From Shimia sp049116215 (lineage in GTDB: Bacteria > Pseudomonadota > Alphaproteobacteria > Rhodobacterales > Rhodobacteraceae): a stretch of 64,000 bases of DNA. The notes under the pieces were generated by a model, which saw only the letters and a list, made by a program, of their open reading frames with translations, was not told the DNA's origin and searched no databases. The stretch lies in contig NZ_JAGDZB010000003.1 of assembly GCF_049116215.1 (NCBI RefSeq), positions 248,001-312,000 of the forward strand. The letters are read 5' to 3'. A program made the translations under genes and the position numbers. This document shows positions 8,350 to 17,788 of the stretch, piece by piece (positions within the stretch are counted from its first letter, which is position 1; the number at the start of each line of letters is the position of its first letter).

Positions 8350-8524
8350 CGCCACTGAATTGCGGTCAAAATCAAAACGATCTGCAATCAGGGGGATGGC
8401 GCGGATACATATGCGCCTGAACGCAGCCTGAAGCGATCCAAGCACTATGATGCACCTGCGGAAAATCTGTTGCCCAACAGGGCCTTCATGCTAAACGTTG
8501 GCCGCTGGTAACAACGGACTTAGT

Positions 8525-10303
8525 ATGGACCTTTTTGCATTTTCGCAGACCACACAGGCGGTTTTGGCCCTTCTCACTGTATTGGGCATGTTTGTGCTGT
8601 TTCTGCGCGAAGCGTATCCCACCGAGGTTGTGGCCATCGGCGGCGTTGCTGTGCTCTTGTTCTTAGGGGTGCTGCCGTACCAAGCTGCGCTTGGGGTTCT
8701 GTCCAATCCAGCCCCATGGACCATCGCGGCGATGTTCATTGTCATGGGCGCTTTGGTGCGCACAGGTGCGTTGTCGGTCTTTACTGCCTTGGCGGACGGG
8801 CAAGCTCAAGAACGTCCACAGATCGCGATCACGGTCCTATTGTGCTTTGTGGTCATCGCTTCGGCATTTGTCTCCAACACACCTGTGGTGGTGGTTATGA
8901 TACCGGTGTTCACCCAACTGGCACGTACGCTGGGAACATCGGCGTCTAAGCTTTTGATCCCATTGAGCTATGCAGCGATCATGGGGGGAACACTGACCCT
9001 TATCGGGACGTCCACAAACCTTCTTGTTGATGGTGTGGCCCGCGACCAAGGTTTGCAACCGTTCAGAATCTTCGAAGTCACGCCTCTGGGCCTGATTATT
9101 GTCGCATGGGGCATGGCGTATCTTTACTTTTTTGGCCGCCGTTTGCTGCCGGAACGCGCCAGCATGGCGGATCTTTTGTCTAACCGCAGTCAAATGAAGT
9201 TTTTCACCGAAGCGGTTATCCCGCCGGAGAGCAACTTAATTGGTCGGGAAGTGACTGGCGTGCAATTGTTTAAGCGCGACGGCGTGCGTCTGGTTGACGT
9301 GATCCGGGGTGATACCTCGCTGCGTCGCAACCTTGGCGCGGTCACGCTCCAGGTCGGCGACCGTGTCGTTCTGCGCACCAAAATGACAGAGTTGCTTAGC
9401 CTGCAACGAAACAAGTCTCTGAAACGATTGGATCAGGTCGGCGCGGTGGAAACCACCACCGTAGAAGCGCTGATCACGCCTGGCTGCAAGATGGTGGGTC
9501 GCCGTTTGGGCGCACTGCGCCTGCGTCGCCGCTATGGTGTCTATCCGCTGGCGGTGCACCGCCGGAATCAGAATATCGGCCAACAGCTGGATCAACTGGT
9601 GGTGCGTGTTGGCGACACGCTGCTGCTTGAGGGCGCACCTGAGGACATCCAACGTCTGGCCACCGATATGGACATGGTTGACGTGTCCCACCCGTCAGAG
9701 CGCGAGTACCGCCGGGGTCACGCCCCAATTGCGCTTGGCTGTATGGTTGGTATCGTGATCCTGGCCGGCATGGGCGTCGCACCGATCCTCTATCTGGCGA
9801 TCCTGGCGGTGGCCGTGGTGCTGCTGACCCGCTGTATCGACGCGGATGAGGCGTTTTCTTTTGTCGATGGCCGTCTGCTGTCGTTGATCTTCTCAATGCT
9901 CGCCATAGGGGCTGCGCTCTCACATTCCGGCGCAGTGTCACTGATTGTGAATGGTCTGGCACCCGGGCTGCAAGGCTTGCCGCCATTCCTTTTGATTTGG
10001 GCGATCTACCTTTTGACCTCCGTGCTGACCGAACTTGTGTCCAACAACGCCGTGGCCGTAGTGGTGACGCCTATCGCCGTGGGTTTGGCACAGGCCATTG
10101 GTGTGGATCCGCGCCCCTTGGTGGTCGCCGTGATGATTGCAGCCTCGGCCAGCTTTGCGACACCCATCGGCTATCAGACCAACATGCTGGTCTTTGGTCC
10201 GGGCGGCTACAAGTTCACCGACTTCATGCGTGTCGGCATTCCGTTGAACATATCAATTGGCATTCTGGCCTCTGCGCTGATCCCGTTTTTCTGGCCGCTG
10301 TAA
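8525..10303 (+). CDS. SLC13 (DASS) family transporter with two TrkA-C domains
   Basis: A 592-residue inner-membrane permease: N-terminal helices (about 8-190), a cytosolic insert with two TrkA-C/RCK-C domains (about 215-300 and 310-395), then more helices (about 405-590) ending in FFWPL. Repeats with SNTPVVVVMIP and TSTNLLVDG in the first half and SNNAVAVVVTPIA in the second are the family's Na+/substrate motifs. Relatives carry sulfate, dicarboxylates or other anions, and the substrate cannot be read from sequence. I prefer ATG 8525 over an upstream in-frame TTG at 8498. The 175 bases before it hold no gene. Confidence 0.88.
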   Translation: MDLFAFSQTTQAVLALLTVLGMFVLFLREAYPTEVVAIGGVAVLLFLGVLPYQAALGVLSNPAPWTIAAMFIVMGALVRTGALSVFTALADGQAQERPQIAITVLLCFVVIASAFVSNTPVVVVMIPVFTQLARTLGTSASKLLIPLSYAAIMGGTLTLIGTSTNLLVDGVARDQGLQPFRIFEVTPLGLIIVAWGMAYLYFFGRRLLPERASMADLLSNRSQMKFFTEAVIPPESNLIGREVTGVQLFKRDGVRLVDVIRGDTSLRRNLGAVTLQVGDRVVLRTKMTELLSLQRNKSLKRLDQVGAVETTTVEALITPGCKMVGRRLGALRLRRRYGVYPLAVHRRNQNIGQQLDQLVVRVGDTLLLEGAPEDIQRLATDMDMVDVSHPSEREYRRGHAPIALGCMVGIVILAGMGVAPILYLAILAVAVVLLTRCIDADEAFSFVDGRLLSLIFSMLAIGAALSHSGAVSLIVNGLAPGLQGLPPFLLIWAIYLLTSVLTELVSNNAVAVVVTPIAVGLAQAIGVDPRPLVVAVMIAASASFATPIGYQTNMLVFGPGGYKFTDFMRVGIPLNISIGILASALIPFFWPL

Positions 10304-10366
10304 GGCTGTTCTGACGTCGTGCAACGGGCGTTGCGTTTACTGTTGCGCGCCTTTGGCAGCTGAAGA

Positions 10367-10412
10367 TACGCACCTCCGCAATACAGCCGCGATACAGACA
10401 AAATACCGACGT
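10367..10412 (-). repeat. Dispersed intergenic repeat family 1, copy A
   Basis: On the minus strand this begins ACGTCGGTATTTTG and continues TCTGTATCGCG GCTGTATTGCG GAGGTGCGTA. It is built of 11-base units of the form xCxGTATxxxG. About 42 of 47 positions match copy C (56161) and it clearly resembles copy B (22319). It lies between the 3' ends of the SLC13 and lpd genes. Confidence 0.7.
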
Positions 10413-10453
10413 CCAAACAGCGTCAAATTTGCCGATTAATTCGCCAACAAAAA

Positions 10454-10481
10454 AACGCGCCGCAGAGGCCTGCGACGCGTT
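10454..10481 (-). terminator. Intrinsic terminator of the pyruvate dehydrogenase operon
   Basis: AACGCG-C-CGCAG (10454-10465), loop AGGC, then CTGCG-A-CGCGTT (10470-10481). On the minus strand the stem is followed by a run of seven T. It sits 20 bases after the lpd stop codon. Confidence 0.85.
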
Positions 10482-10501
10482 GAATTTTGGTCAGGTGTAG
10501 A

Positions 10502-12232
10502 TCACTTCTTTTTGCGCGGGGGCATCAAGTCGGTGATCGTGCCTTCAAACATTTCAGCAGCAAAGTTGATGGTCTCACTGAGCGTTGGGTGGGGGTGAAT
10601 GGTGTGTCCCAAATCAACCGCATCCGCGCCCATTTCGATGGCCAGCGCCACCTCGGCAATCAGGTCACCAGCGTTGGGTCCAACAATCCCGGCGCCAATC
10701 ACGCGCTCGGAATCTTCGTCGAAAATCAACTTGGTAAGCCCTTCGGAGCGGCCCAGAGACAGCGAGCGCCCGGACGCGGCCCAAGGGAACACACCCTTGC
10801 CAACCTTCATGCCTTCGGCCTTGGCCTGTGTTTCTGTGACACCCACCCAAGCGACCTCAGGATCGGTGTAAGCCACAGACGGGATTACCCGCGCATCAAA
10901 GTGACGTTTGTGCCCCGCAGCCACCTCAGCGGCCACTTTGCCCTCGTGCACGGCTTTATGCGCCAGCATTGGCTGTCCAACAACGTCACCAATGGCAAAA
11001 ATGTGAGGCACTCCAGTGCGTTGCTGGCTATCGACCGCAATGAACCCACGCTCATCCACAGTCACACCAGCCGCTGCTGCATTGACCTTTGCCCCATTTG
11101 GGCGACGACCTACTGCAACAAGCACTTTGTCAAACGTATCAACCACTTCGCCCTTCGGACCTTCCATGGTGACCTCAAGACCAGCGTCCGTTGCTTTAAC
11201 CGCAGTGACTTTGGTTTTGGTTAGGATGGCCTCATACCGTCCTTCAATCCGTTTGTGCAGCGGTTTTACAACGTCTTTGTCCGCCCCGGGTATGATCTGA
11301 TCCATGAACTCAACGATGGTCACTTTGGAGCCCAATGCATCATACACGGTGGCCATTTCCAGGCCGATGATGCCGCCGCCGAGCACCAGCAGGCGCTCTG
11401 GCACATCTTCCAGCTCCAGCGCGCCGGTGCTGTCGATCACGCGAGGATCATCATGGGGAATGAAGGGCAGGGTGACCGGCTCAGAACCGGCCGCGATGAC
11501 GCATTGGTCAAAGCTGACGGTGGATTTTTCACCGTTGTTGTCGACCTCAATCATGTTGGGGCCAGCGAAAGAGCCGTAGCCGTTCACAACCTGAACCTTA
11601 CGCGTTTTTGCCAATCCGCCAAGACCGCCAGTCAGTTGATTTACAACGCTTTCTTTCCAGCCTCTCAGTTTGTCGAGGTCAACCTCGGGCTTGGAAAAGC
11701 TGATGCCATGCTCCGCCATTTCTTCGGCTTCGGTAATTACCTTGGCAGAGTGCAGCAGGGCTTTGGAGGGGATACAGCCCACGTTCAGGCAGACGCCGCC
11801 AAGCGAACTGTCTTTCTCGATCAGCACAACCTTTTTGCCAAGGTCCGCGGCGCGGAACGCTGCCGTGTAGCCACCTGGGCCAGAGCCCAGCACCACCACT
11901 TCGGCATGCACATCTCCAGCGCCGGATGCGGTGCCGGTTGCAGCCATTGCTTGCGGCGCGGCTGGCGCCTCCGGAGTGGCAGCCTTAGGCGCCTCAGCAG
12001 CACCTTCCGCTTCCAACACAAGGATCAGGCTGCCTTCGGACACAGCGTCGCCTTCGGCCACTTTGATATCCTTCACCACGCCAGCGGCGGGCGAAGGCAC
12101 TTCCATGGTGGCCTTGTCGCTTTCGACCTCAATCAGCGGGTCTTCGGCGGCAACAGTGTCGCCCACAGAGACCAGAACGGAGACCACGGGAACTTCGGAA
12201 AAGTCCCCAATATCAGGTACTTTGACGTCCAT
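10502..12232 (-). CDS. lpdA: Dihydrolipoyl dehydrogenase (E3) with N-terminal lipoyl domain
   Basis: E3 reoxidises dihydrolipoamide with NAD+ via FAD. This 576-residue form carries a lipoyl domain at residues 1-75 with the lipoyl-lysine Lys40 in EVESDKATMEV, then a linker rich in Ala, Pro and Glu, then the flavoenzyme: FAD motif VVVLGSGPGGYTA, redox-active disulfide GGVCLNVGCIPSK, NAD-binding LVLGGGIIGLEMA, and the C-terminal catalytic HPHPTLSE. ATG 12232 has AGGAGA upstream. It is the last gene of the aceE-aceF-lpd operon and is paired with a homodimeric E1. Confidence 0.97.
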   Translation of the reverse strand: MDVKVPDIGDFSEVPVVSVLVSVGDTVAAEDPLIEVESDKATMEVPSPAAGVVKDIKVAEGDAVSEGSLILVLEAEGAAEAPKAATPEAPAAPQAMAATGTASGAGDVHAEVVVLGSGPGGYTAAFRAADLGKKVVLIEKDSSLGGVCLNVGCIPSKALLHSAKVITEAEEMAEHGISFSKPEVDLDKLRGWKESVVNQLTGGLGGLAKTRKVQVVNGYGSFAGPNMIEVDNNGEKSTVSFDQCVIAAGSEPVTLPFIPHDDPRVIDSTGALELEDVPERLLVLGGGIIGLEMATVYDALGSKVTIVEFMDQIIPGADKDVVKPLHKRIEGRYEAILTKTKVTAVKATDAGLEVTMEGPKGEVVDTFDKVLVAVGRRPNGAKVNAAAAGVTVDERGFIAVDSQQRTGVPHIFAIGDVVGQPMLAHKAVHEGKVAAEVAAGHKRHFDARVIPSVAYTDPEVAWVGVTETQAKAEGMKVGKGVFPWAASGRSLSLGRSEGLTKLIFDEDSERVIGAGIVGPNAGDLIAEVALAIEMGADAVDLGHTIHPHPTLSETINFAAEMFEGTITDLMPPRKKK

Positions 12233-12243
12233 CTTTGTTCTCC

Positions 12244-13503
12244 TTACCACATCAACTTGCGCATATCGCCAAGCAGGGTTTTGAGCGTCACGGTGAACCG
12301 TGCGGCCAATGCCCCGTCGATGGCGCGGTGGTCATAGCTGAGCGACAATGGCTGCATCAGGCGCGGCACAAACTCTTCGCCGTTCCAGACCGGCGCCATT
12401 TTGGAGCGGGTTAGACCGAGGATGGCCACTTCCGGTGCATTCACGATTGGCGTGAAAGATGTACCACCAATGCCGCCGAGGCTGGAAATGGTGAAGGTCG
12501 CGCCTTGCATGTCGCCGCTCTTCAACTCACCTGCGCGGGCTTTGCCGGACAACTCCATGAGATCTTTTGAGATTTCCACAATGCCCTTGCGATCCGCATC
12601 TTTGATCACAGGCACAACCAAGCCGTTTGGCGTGTCTGCCGCAAAGCCGATGTTGTAGTAATCCTTCTTGATCAGCTTATCGCCGTCCGGATGAATCGAG
12701 GAGTTCACTTCCCAATGCTGTTTCAGCGCCGACACAGACGCTTTGATCACAAAGGACAGTAGGGTCACGCGATAGCCTTCTTCCTTGGCCATCGTGTCCA
12801 TCTCTTTGCGGTACTTGTCCAGATCAGTGATGTCCGCTTCGTCGTTGTGGGTTACGTGCGGAATGTTGAGCCAGCTGCGGTGCAATGCCGGGCCGGACAG
12901 TTTCTTGATGCGTGGCATCTCGACGTCTTCGACCGGACCAAATTTGGAGAAGTCGACAGCCGGGATCGGCGGAATGCCCATGCCGCCCTGTGCTGCGCCA
13001 CCGGCGGCAGGCGCTGCTGCTGTGGAGCTCTTCAGGAAAGCTGTCACATCTTCACGCAAGATACGACCTTTGCGGCCGGACCCGTTCACCTTGGCCAGAT
13101 CTACGTCCAACTGGCGTGCAAAGGCACGCACAGAGGGGGAAGCGTGGGTTTTGCCAAACCCGGCATCGGTCACCGCCGCCGGAGCAGCTGCGGCTACTGG
13201 GGCTGGTGCTGCCGCTGCAGGCGCTGCAGTTTCCGCTTTAGGGGCAGGGGTCTCCGCTTCGGTGCCACCCTCTGCTTCCAACATCAGGATCAGCGCCCCC
13301 TCTGATACGGCGTCGCCTTCGGACACTTTGATCTCAACCACTTTACCAGCCGCTGGGGATGGCACTTCCATGGTGGCCTTGTCGCTTTCAACTTCGATCA
13401 GCGGGTCTTCGGCGGCGACCACGTCACCGGTGCTGACCAGGACGGAAACCACTGGAACATCAGTGAAATCGCCGATGTCGGGAACTTTGACTTCAATTGC
13501 CAT
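12244..13503 (-). CDS. aceF: Pyruvate dehydrogenase E2, dihydrolipoyl acetyltransferase
   Basis: This 419-residue core enzyme transfers acetyl groups from lipoamide to CoA. It has a single N-terminal lipoyl domain (Lys42 in EVESDKATMEV), an Ala/Pro/Glu-rich linker, a peripheral subunit-binding domain (about 125-165, SPSVRAFARQLDVDLAKV), and a catalytic domain ending with SYDHRAIDGALAARF, which holds the catalytic His and Asp. E. coli AceF has three lipoyl domains; here the second lipoyl domain of the complex sits on E3. GAGGAG precedes ATG 13503; lpd follows after 11 bases. Confidence 0.97.
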   Translation of the reverse strand: MAIEVKVPDIGDFTDVPVVSVLVSTGDVVAAEDPLIEVESDKATMEVPSPAAGKVVEIKVSEGDAVSEGALILMLEAEGGTEAETPAPKAETAAPAAAAPAPVAAAAPAAVTDAGFGKTHASPSVRAFARQLDVDLAKVNGSGRKGRILREDVTAFLKSSTAAAPAAGGAAQGGMGIPPIPAVDFSKFGPVEDVEMPRIKKLSGPALHRSWLNIPHVTHNDEADITDLDKYRKEMDTMAKEEGYRVTLLSFVIKASVSALKQHWEVNSSIHPDGDKLIKKDYYNIGFAADTPNGLVVPVIKDADRKGIVEISKDLMELSGKARAGELKSGDMQGATFTISSLGGIGGTSFTPIVNAPEVAILGLTRSKMAPVWNGEEFVPRLMQPLSLSYDHRAIDGALAARFTVTLKTLLGDMRKLMW

Positions 13504-13527
13504 TGCTAATTTCTCCTCTCTTCCCGA

Positions 13528-16182
13528 TCACACCAGGCGCGGGTTCGGCTTGGCGCCGTCGATGTCGTATTTGGCCAGTGCGGCCTCAAGGTCTTTCTTG
13601 GTCACAGCGCCCTCTTTGTAGAGGTCTACCATGGCCGCAGCTGCAATGTGGTTTGCGTCAACCTCAAAGAAGCGGCGCAGGTTCACACGGCTGTCAGAGC
13701 GGCCAAAGCCGTCTGTGCCCAACACGGTATAGCTGCCCGGCACGCAGGTCCGGATCTGCTCTGCGAAGTTCTTCATGTAGTCGGTTGCCGCAATCACTGG
13801 GCCAGTGGCCTTGGAGAGCTGCTGCGCCACAAAGGACACTTTCGGCTCTGCCAGCGGGTTCAGTCGATTGTGGCGGGCCACATCCTGACAATCCCGTGCC
13901 AGCTCGTTGAAGCTGGTGGCTGACCAGATTTCCGACGTCACTCCGAAGTCCGTTTCAAGCATTTCTGCCGCCTTCATGGCCTGCACCAAAATGGTGCCTG
14001 AGCCCATCAGCGTCACATGCTTCTTGGACGGTTTCTTTACCTCTTTGAAACGGTAGAGGCCTTTGATGATCTCGTCTTCCACACCCATCGGCATATCCGG
14101 ATGGGCATAGTTTTCGTTCATGAGTGTGAGGTAGAAGAACACATCTTCCTGGTCTTCATACATCCGTTTCATACCGTGCTGCACAATCACCGCAACTTCG
14201 TGTTGGAAGGTCGGGTCATAAGAGATGCAGTTCGGAATGGTGCCTGCAAGGATGTGGCTGTGGCCGTCTTCGTGCTGCAGACCCTCGCCGTTCAGCGTGG
14301 TCCGGCCAGCTGTGCCGCCCAGCATAAAGCCACGCGCACGGCTGTCGCCTGCGGCCCAGGCCAAGTCGCCGATGCGCTGGAAGCCAAACATGGAGTAGTA
14401 GATGAAGAACGGGATCATCGGCACGCCGTGGTTCGAGTAGGCGGTGGCTGCTGCAATCCAATCTGCCATGGCGCCAGCTTCGTTGATGCCTTCCTGCAGA
14501 ACCTGACCGTTGGTCGATTCCTTGTAGTACATCATCTGGTCGGCGTCTTGCGGCGTGTATTTCTGTCCTTCCGGGTTGTAGATGCCCACCGAGCGGAACA
14601 GGCCTTCCATCCCAAATGTGCGGCTTTCATCCGGCACAATCGGCACGATGTTCTGGCCAATCTGCTTGTCCCGCAGAAGGGTTGTCAGAATACGTACAAA
14701 GGCCATGGTGGTGGAGATCTCGCGATCACCGGTGCCTTTGAGCTGCGCGGCAAATTTGTCCAGCGCTGGAATCTCCAGCTTAGGCGATTGGCTTTCACGT
14801 TTGGGGAACTCCCCGCCAAGCGCTTTGCGGCGGTCCGCAAGATAAGCTTTTTGCGCGTTGTTGAGTTTTACAAACGGCGCATCTCCCACATCTTCGTCGC
14901 TGACCGGGATCTCAAAGCGGTCGCGGAAGGCGCGCAGCTGATCCTCGTTCATTTTCTTTTGCTGGTGCGTGGTGTTCTGGCCTTCGCCAGCGGTGCCCAT
15001 ACCGTGACCTTTAACGGTTTTTACCAGCAGGCAGGTTGGTTGACCTTTGGTGTCGCTGGCCCGTTTGAAGGCAGTGTAGACCTTTTGTGGGTCGTGACCA
15101 CCACGACGCAGGGACCAGATCTGTTCGTCGGTCCAGTCCTTCACCAATTCGGCAGTTTCTGGGTACTTGCCAAAAAAGTTTTCGCGAATGTAGGCGCCGT
15201 CTTTGGATTTGAAGGTCTGATAGTCGCCATCAACGGTTTCATCCATCAGCTGACGCAGCTTGCCAGAGGTGTCTTTCTCCAGAAGCTCGTCCCAACCTTT
15301 GCCCCAGAGCAGCTTGATCACATTCCAGCCCGCGCCGCGGAAGTCGCCTTCGAGTTCCTGCACAATCTTGTGGTTGCCCCGTACAGGGCCATCCAGGCGC
15401 TGCAGGTTGCAGTTCACCACGAAGATCAGGTTGTCGAGGCCCTCGCGTGCTGCGAGGTCAATGGCGCCACGGCTTTCCGGTTCGTCCATCTCGCCATCAC
15501 CGAGGAAGCACCAGACCTTGCGGTCGGCCATGTCGATGAGGCCGCGGTTGTGCATGTATTTCATGAACCGCGCCTGGTAGATCGCCATCAGCGGACCAAG
15601 GCCCATGGAGACGGTTGGGAACTGCCAATAATCTGGCATCAGCCAAGGGTGCGGGTAAGAGGACAGGCCGCCGCCATCGACTTCAGAGCGGAAGTTTTCC
15701 AGCTGCTCTTCGGTCAGGCGTCCTTCCATAAAGGAGCGCGCATAGATGCCAGGGATCACATGACCCTGGAAGAACACAAGGTCGCCGCCGTGGATCGCAG
15801 ATTTGCTGCGCCAGAAATGGTTCAACCCTATATCATACATTACCGCAGAGGAGGCAAAGGAGGCGATGTGACCGCCGTACTCGCTGCTCACTTTGTTGCG
15901 GCGCACCACGGTTGCCATGGCGTTCCAGCGGTTGATGGTGCGGATGCGCCATTCCATGTCCAGATCGCCAGGAAACTCTTCCTGATCGTCGGTTGGGATG
16001 GTGTTCTGATACGGCGTGGTCGCCGAGAAGGGCAGGGTCGCGCCGGCCGCACGGGCTTGCTGCACCGCTTTGTCGAGCAGGTAATGTGCTCTGTCAGGTC
16101 CATCCCGGGCGATCACATCCTCAATGGCGTCCTGCCACTCCTGGGATTCTACCGGGTCGATGTCTGGAAATTCATTTGCCAT
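13528..16182 (-). CDS. aceE: Pyruvate dehydrogenase E1, homodimeric type
   Basis: The 884-residue thiamine-diphosphate enzyme decarboxylates pyruvate and acetylates lipoyl-E2. This is the large single-chain AceE type, not the PdhA/PdhB alpha2beta2 type common in alphaproteobacteria. The ThDP/Mg site is seen in GDGEMDEPESRGAI with VNCNLQRLDGPV, and the C-terminal transketolase domain contains TDGFGRSDSR. Start ATG 16182 follows a strong GGAGGAG; an upstream extension to 16215 would swallow that ribosome site. It is the first gene of the operon, with a perfect palindrome upstream at 16224-16237 and no pdhR neighbour. Confidence 0.97.
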   Translation of the reverse strand: MANEFPDIDPVESQEWQDAIEDVIARDGPDRAHYLLDKAVQQARAAGATLPFSATTPYQNTIPTDDQEEFPGDLDMEWRIRTINRWNAMATVVRRNKVSSEYGGHIASFASSAVMYDIGLNHFWRSKSAIHGGDLVFFQGHVIPGIYARSFMEGRLTEEQLENFRSEVDGGGLSSYPHPWLMPDYWQFPTVSMGLGPLMAIYQARFMKYMHNRGLIDMADRKVWCFLGDGEMDEPESRGAIDLAAREGLDNLIFVVNCNLQRLDGPVRGNHKIVQELEGDFRGAGWNVIKLLWGKGWDELLEKDTSGKLRQLMDETVDGDYQTFKSKDGAYIRENFFGKYPETAELVKDWTDEQIWSLRRGGHDPQKVYTAFKRASDTKGQPTCLLVKTVKGHGMGTAGEGQNTTHQQKKMNEDQLRAFRDRFEIPVSDEDVGDAPFVKLNNAQKAYLADRRKALGGEFPKRESQSPKLEIPALDKFAAQLKGTGDREISTTMAFVRILTTLLRDKQIGQNIVPIVPDESRTFGMEGLFRSVGIYNPEGQKYTPQDADQMMYYKESTNGQVLQEGINEAGAMADWIAAATAYSNHGVPMIPFFIYYSMFGFQRIGDLAWAAGDSRARGFMLGGTAGRTTLNGEGLQHEDGHSHILAGTIPNCISYDPTFQHEVAVIVQHGMKRMYEDQEDVFFYLTLMNENYAHPDMPMGVEDEIIKGLYRFKEVKKPSKKHVTLMGSGTILVQAMKAAEMLETDFGVTSEIWSATSFNELARDCQDVARHNRLNPLAEPKVSFVAQQLSKATGPVIAATDYMKNFAEQIRTCVPGSYTVLGTDGFGRSDSRVNLRRFFEVDANHIAAAAMVDLYKEGAVTKKDLEAALAKYDIDGAKPNPRLV

Positions 16183-16223
16183 GCGGCGTCTCCTCCACTG
16201 CAATCCGCGTTTCAAATCTTATA

Positions 16224-16237
16224 GTTTAATATTAAAC
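16224..16237. promoter_or_regulatory. Perfect 14-base palindrome upstream of aceE
   Basis: GTTTAATATTAAAC is a perfect inverted repeat centred 48 bases before the aceE start, in an AT-rich patch otherwise uncommon here. It is a plausible repressor or activator site for the pdh operon. It does not match the E. coli PdhR site (AATTGGT...ACCAATT). The cognate regulator is unknown. Confidence 0.5.
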
Positions 16238-16336
16238 AATTGAGCTAGTGCGCACGTTGCATGGGTCCCATGCGTCTGGTGCAAGGCTCGATCAAAAGGA
16301 TATTGTGGCAGTGTAGCGTAGTTATCAGGAAAAAAA

Positions 16337-16358
16337 ACAGGGACCCGAAGGTCCCTGT
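16337..16358 (-). terminator. Intrinsic terminator of the NCS2 permease gene
   Basis: ACAGGGACC (16337-16345), loop CGAA, then GGTCCCTGT (16350-16358). On the minus strand a T run follows immediately (A run at 16330-16336). It lies 25 bases after the permease stop. Confidence 0.88.
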
Positions 16359-16382
16359 AAGTCACTTGAATTAAAGAGGTTG

Positions 16383-17723
16383 TTAGTCTTCGTGAGGAAG
16401 AACCAAGTTCAGCACAATCGCGCAGAGGGCGGTTGGTGCCACAGCTGAGGTCATCAGCGTTTTCACAACACCCGGCAGATATTGCACGGCGGTTGGCACA
16501 AGGTTCAGGCCCAGACCCACAGCGAGCGATACAGCGATGATCACCATGTTGCGGCGGTTCAGCTCCACTTCGGACAGCACGTTCAGGCCAGCCGAGGCCA
16601 CCATGCCAAACATCACGATCACACCGCCGCCGAGAACCGGCAAAGGCATCGAGGCAATCACAGCACCCACTTTTGGCATCAGACCACAGAGGATCAGGAT
16701 GATGCCGCCAATGGTCACCACGTGACGGCTCATAACGCCGGTCATGCCGACAATACCTACGTTCTGCGAGAACGAGGTGTTTGGCAGACCACCAAAGACA
16801 CCAGCGATAGCTGTACCGAGACCGTCCGCATAGGTTGCGCCCTGGATCTCTTCGTCGGTTGCATCGCGGCCAGCACCCGCTTTGGCAGTGGCGGAGGCGT
16901 CTCCTACGGTTTCAATCGCGGAAACGATGGACACCAATGTCACGGCAATCACCGCACCAAGGCTAAATTCAAAGCCATATGGCAGTGGCGTGATGCCGGT
17001 CACCCAGGAAGCCTTGGCAACGGCGCCGAAGTTCACCATGCCGGAGAGGTACGCCACAACGTAACCTGCGATCAGGCCCACCAGAATGGCCGCGCTGGAT
17101 AATGTGCCTTTGGTGAAAAACTTCAAGACGAGAGCCACAATGATCACAGTCAAAGCCACGGTCCAGTGCTTCAGAGAGCCAAAGCTTTCCGCTTCCATTT
17201 GGAATTGCGCCGCGCCACCAGCAGCGTATTTGATCGCCACTGGGATCAGATAAAGACCAATCGCCAAGATCACCAGTCCGGTGACCAGCGGCGGAAACAG
17301 CCAGCGCAATTTGCCAATCACAGAGCCAAGCGCGAAGTGGATGACGCCGCCAATGATACAAGCGGTCAGAGCGACGCTAAGGCCTTGGGTGGCGGCAACA
17401 CCGGCCAGCACACCAACAAAGGCAAAACTGGTGCCCTGCATGATTGGCAGGCGCGCGCCAATGGGGCCGATCCCTACGGTTTGGAACAGGGTTGCGATGC
17501 CGGCAAATAGCATGGCCATCTGTATCAGATAGACTTGTTCAGCCCCACCAAACGCGAGTCCGGCCGCGCCAGCTACAATGATGGATGGGGTTACGTTGGA
17601 GGCAAACATTGCCAAAACGTGTTGGAGTCCCAGCGGGATTGCCTGCCCCAATGGGGGCGTGACGTTTGGATCGGAGTATTGTCCGGTCGCTTGTTTTTCC
17701 TGAGCTGTCATAGTGTCAGCCAT
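16383..17723 (-). CDS. NCS2 nucleobase permease (xanthine/uric acid type)
   Basis: A 446-residue transporter with about 12-14 membrane helices of the nucleobase-ascorbate family. The family signature is seen in FGGLPNTSFSQNVGIVGMTGV; Gln followed by NVG is typical of xanthine/uric-acid members rather than uracil members, which is an inference. It is the third gene of a same-strand block after the allantoinase fusion and allA, supporting uptake of a purine or purine-degradation intermediate. Ribosome site GGAGAAGG precedes ATG 17723. Confidence 0.9.
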   Translation of the reverse strand: MADTMTAQEKQATGQYSDPNVTPPLGQAIPLGLQHVLAMFASNVTPSIIVAGAAGLAFGGAEQVYLIQMAMLFAGIATLFQTVGIGPIGARLPIMQGTSFAFVGVLAGVAATQGLSVALTACIIGGVIHFALGSVIGKLRWLFPPLVTGLVILAIGLYLIPVAIKYAAGGAAQFQMEAESFGSLKHWTVALTVIIVALVLKFFTKGTLSSAAILVGLIAGYVVAYLSGMVNFGAVAKASWVTGITPLPYGFEFSLGAVIAVTLVSIVSAIETVGDASATAKAGAGRDATDEEIQGATYADGLGTAIAGVFGGLPNTSFSQNVGIVGMTGVMSRHVVTIGGIILILCGLMPKVGAVIASMPLPVLGGGVIVMFGMVASAGLNVLSEVELNRRNMVIIAVSLAVGLGLNLVPTAVQYLPGVVKTLMTSAVAPTALCAIVLNLVLPHED

Positions 17724-17788
17724 GTCCTTCTCCTGTCGGTCGTTGAGCCCCGCCGCTTCATTTTACGAGCAGCTTAAGGGCGGTTTGG

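Noticed and set aside
14017..16224. 735-residue open frame on the plus strand across aceE
   Set aside because: It is the antisense of a highly biased coding gene; GC-rich codon use keeps the opposite frame free of stops. The translation is rich in His and Phe with no known domain, while aceE itself is unmistakable.
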